Shown one piece after another: positions 63,710 to 64,000 of a stretch of 64,000 nucleotides of DNA. Where the stretch lies: the NCBI GenBank assembly GCA_023213395.1, contig CM041465.1, positions 156,061,741-156,125,740 on the forward strand, written 5' to 3'. Made by a program: the position numbers and the translations under genes. The DNA is from Cycas panzhihuaensis. Taxonomy: Eukaryota; Cycadophyta. The notes under the pieces are model-generated. The model did no database searches. It worked only from the letters and a program-made list of their open reading frames with translations, and was not told the origin of the DNA. The first letter of the stretch is position 1; each line of letters starts with the position of its first letter.

Positions 63710-64000
63710 GGGAGACCATTGACTAACCCTTCCTTCTTCATTGACTTTAATTTTTCTATGGGGAGGTGTCCATACTTGAAGTGCCACAGTTTATCATTCT
63801 CATTAAGATTTACAGTTGTACAAGCTTTTATAGCAGAGAGTACGGGATAGGAAAGAAACCTATATAGGTCATTGCTTTTTACTCCCTTTGTGATTACATT
63901 GCCATTATCCTTCATGTCTAGGATGTAACTGAATCCTTTTTCATTAAAAACTATCCTTAGCTTTTTCTTGCTAAGTTGAGAGATAGAAAGGAATTTCATT
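63710..64000 (-). pseudogene. Element J pre-integrase, first piece
   Basis: Continues off the right edge of the window. It reads FLSISQLSKKKLRIVFNEKG, then YILDMKDNGNVITKGVKSND, CTTVNLNENDKLWHFKYGHL (the His pair of the zinc site) and a KKEGLVNGLP end that joins directly to the second piece at the GGGAG duplication. J's gag and 5' LTR must lie beyond 64000. Confidence 0.9.

Overview
This is a stretch of repeat-rich nuclear plant DNA. It is AT-rich and consists almost entirely of LTR retrotransposons (Ty3/gypsy and Ty1/copia), mostly decayed and in places nested. The only host gene I can support is one exon of a sphingoid long-chain-base kinase-like protein at 17977-18416 (- strand), with splice signals at both ends. 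I see no bacterial genes, CRISPR array, rRNA or tRNA gene. The density, age mix and nesting suit a large plant genome, perhaps a gymnosperm, but the species cannot be fixed from the sequence.

Layout. 1-2223: 3' half of a gypsy chromovirus (A, +). 2224-3700: 3' end of a second chromovirus-like element (B, +) with a 21-bp tandem repeat. 3815-12981: full-length but heavily mutated Tat/Athila-like gypsy (C, +) with two LTRs and a near-perfect target duplication. 13830-16370: copia relic (D, -). 16380-17060: weak + strand element relic. 17061-19898: host-like DNA with the kinase exon. 19899-28457: element E (-), a relative of C with near-identical LTRs and a perfect TACTG duplication. It has a long intact gag-protease frame but has lost reverse transcriptase and RNase H. 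28588-33000: 5' part of another Tat-like gypsy (F, +). 32990-34290: chromovirus protease-RT fragment (M, +). 34559-39590: copia H (-). 39590-44215: copia I (-). 45054-64000: copia J (-), into which gypsy K (47611-57488, duplication GATTT) and copia L (57770-63709, duplication GGGAG) inserted independently. J's integrase is therefore in three pieces that read on in frame when K and L are removed.

How the parts work together. The gypsy elements C, E and K share one plan: LTR, primer site matching the 3' end of plant tRNA-Glu, gag with zinc knuckles, protease, (RT-RNase H), integrase, then an accessory ORF (ORF3) before the 3' LTR. C and E also carry Gag-capsid-like modules after the protease, and in E these appear twice in tandem. 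E has a seven-copy array of about 68 bp with GTACC/GGTAC inverted repeats between integrase and ORF3. K carries a 23-residue tandem repeat in Gag. Copia elements H and J share a 12-14 bp inverted repeat that straddles the polypurine tract and the LTR start. All elements look individually defective. E and K are the youngest by LTR similarity.

Coordinates of LTRs with duplications (C, E, K, L) are good to the base. Coordinates of decayed domains are approximate. Family names rest on motif recognition by eye, not on searches.
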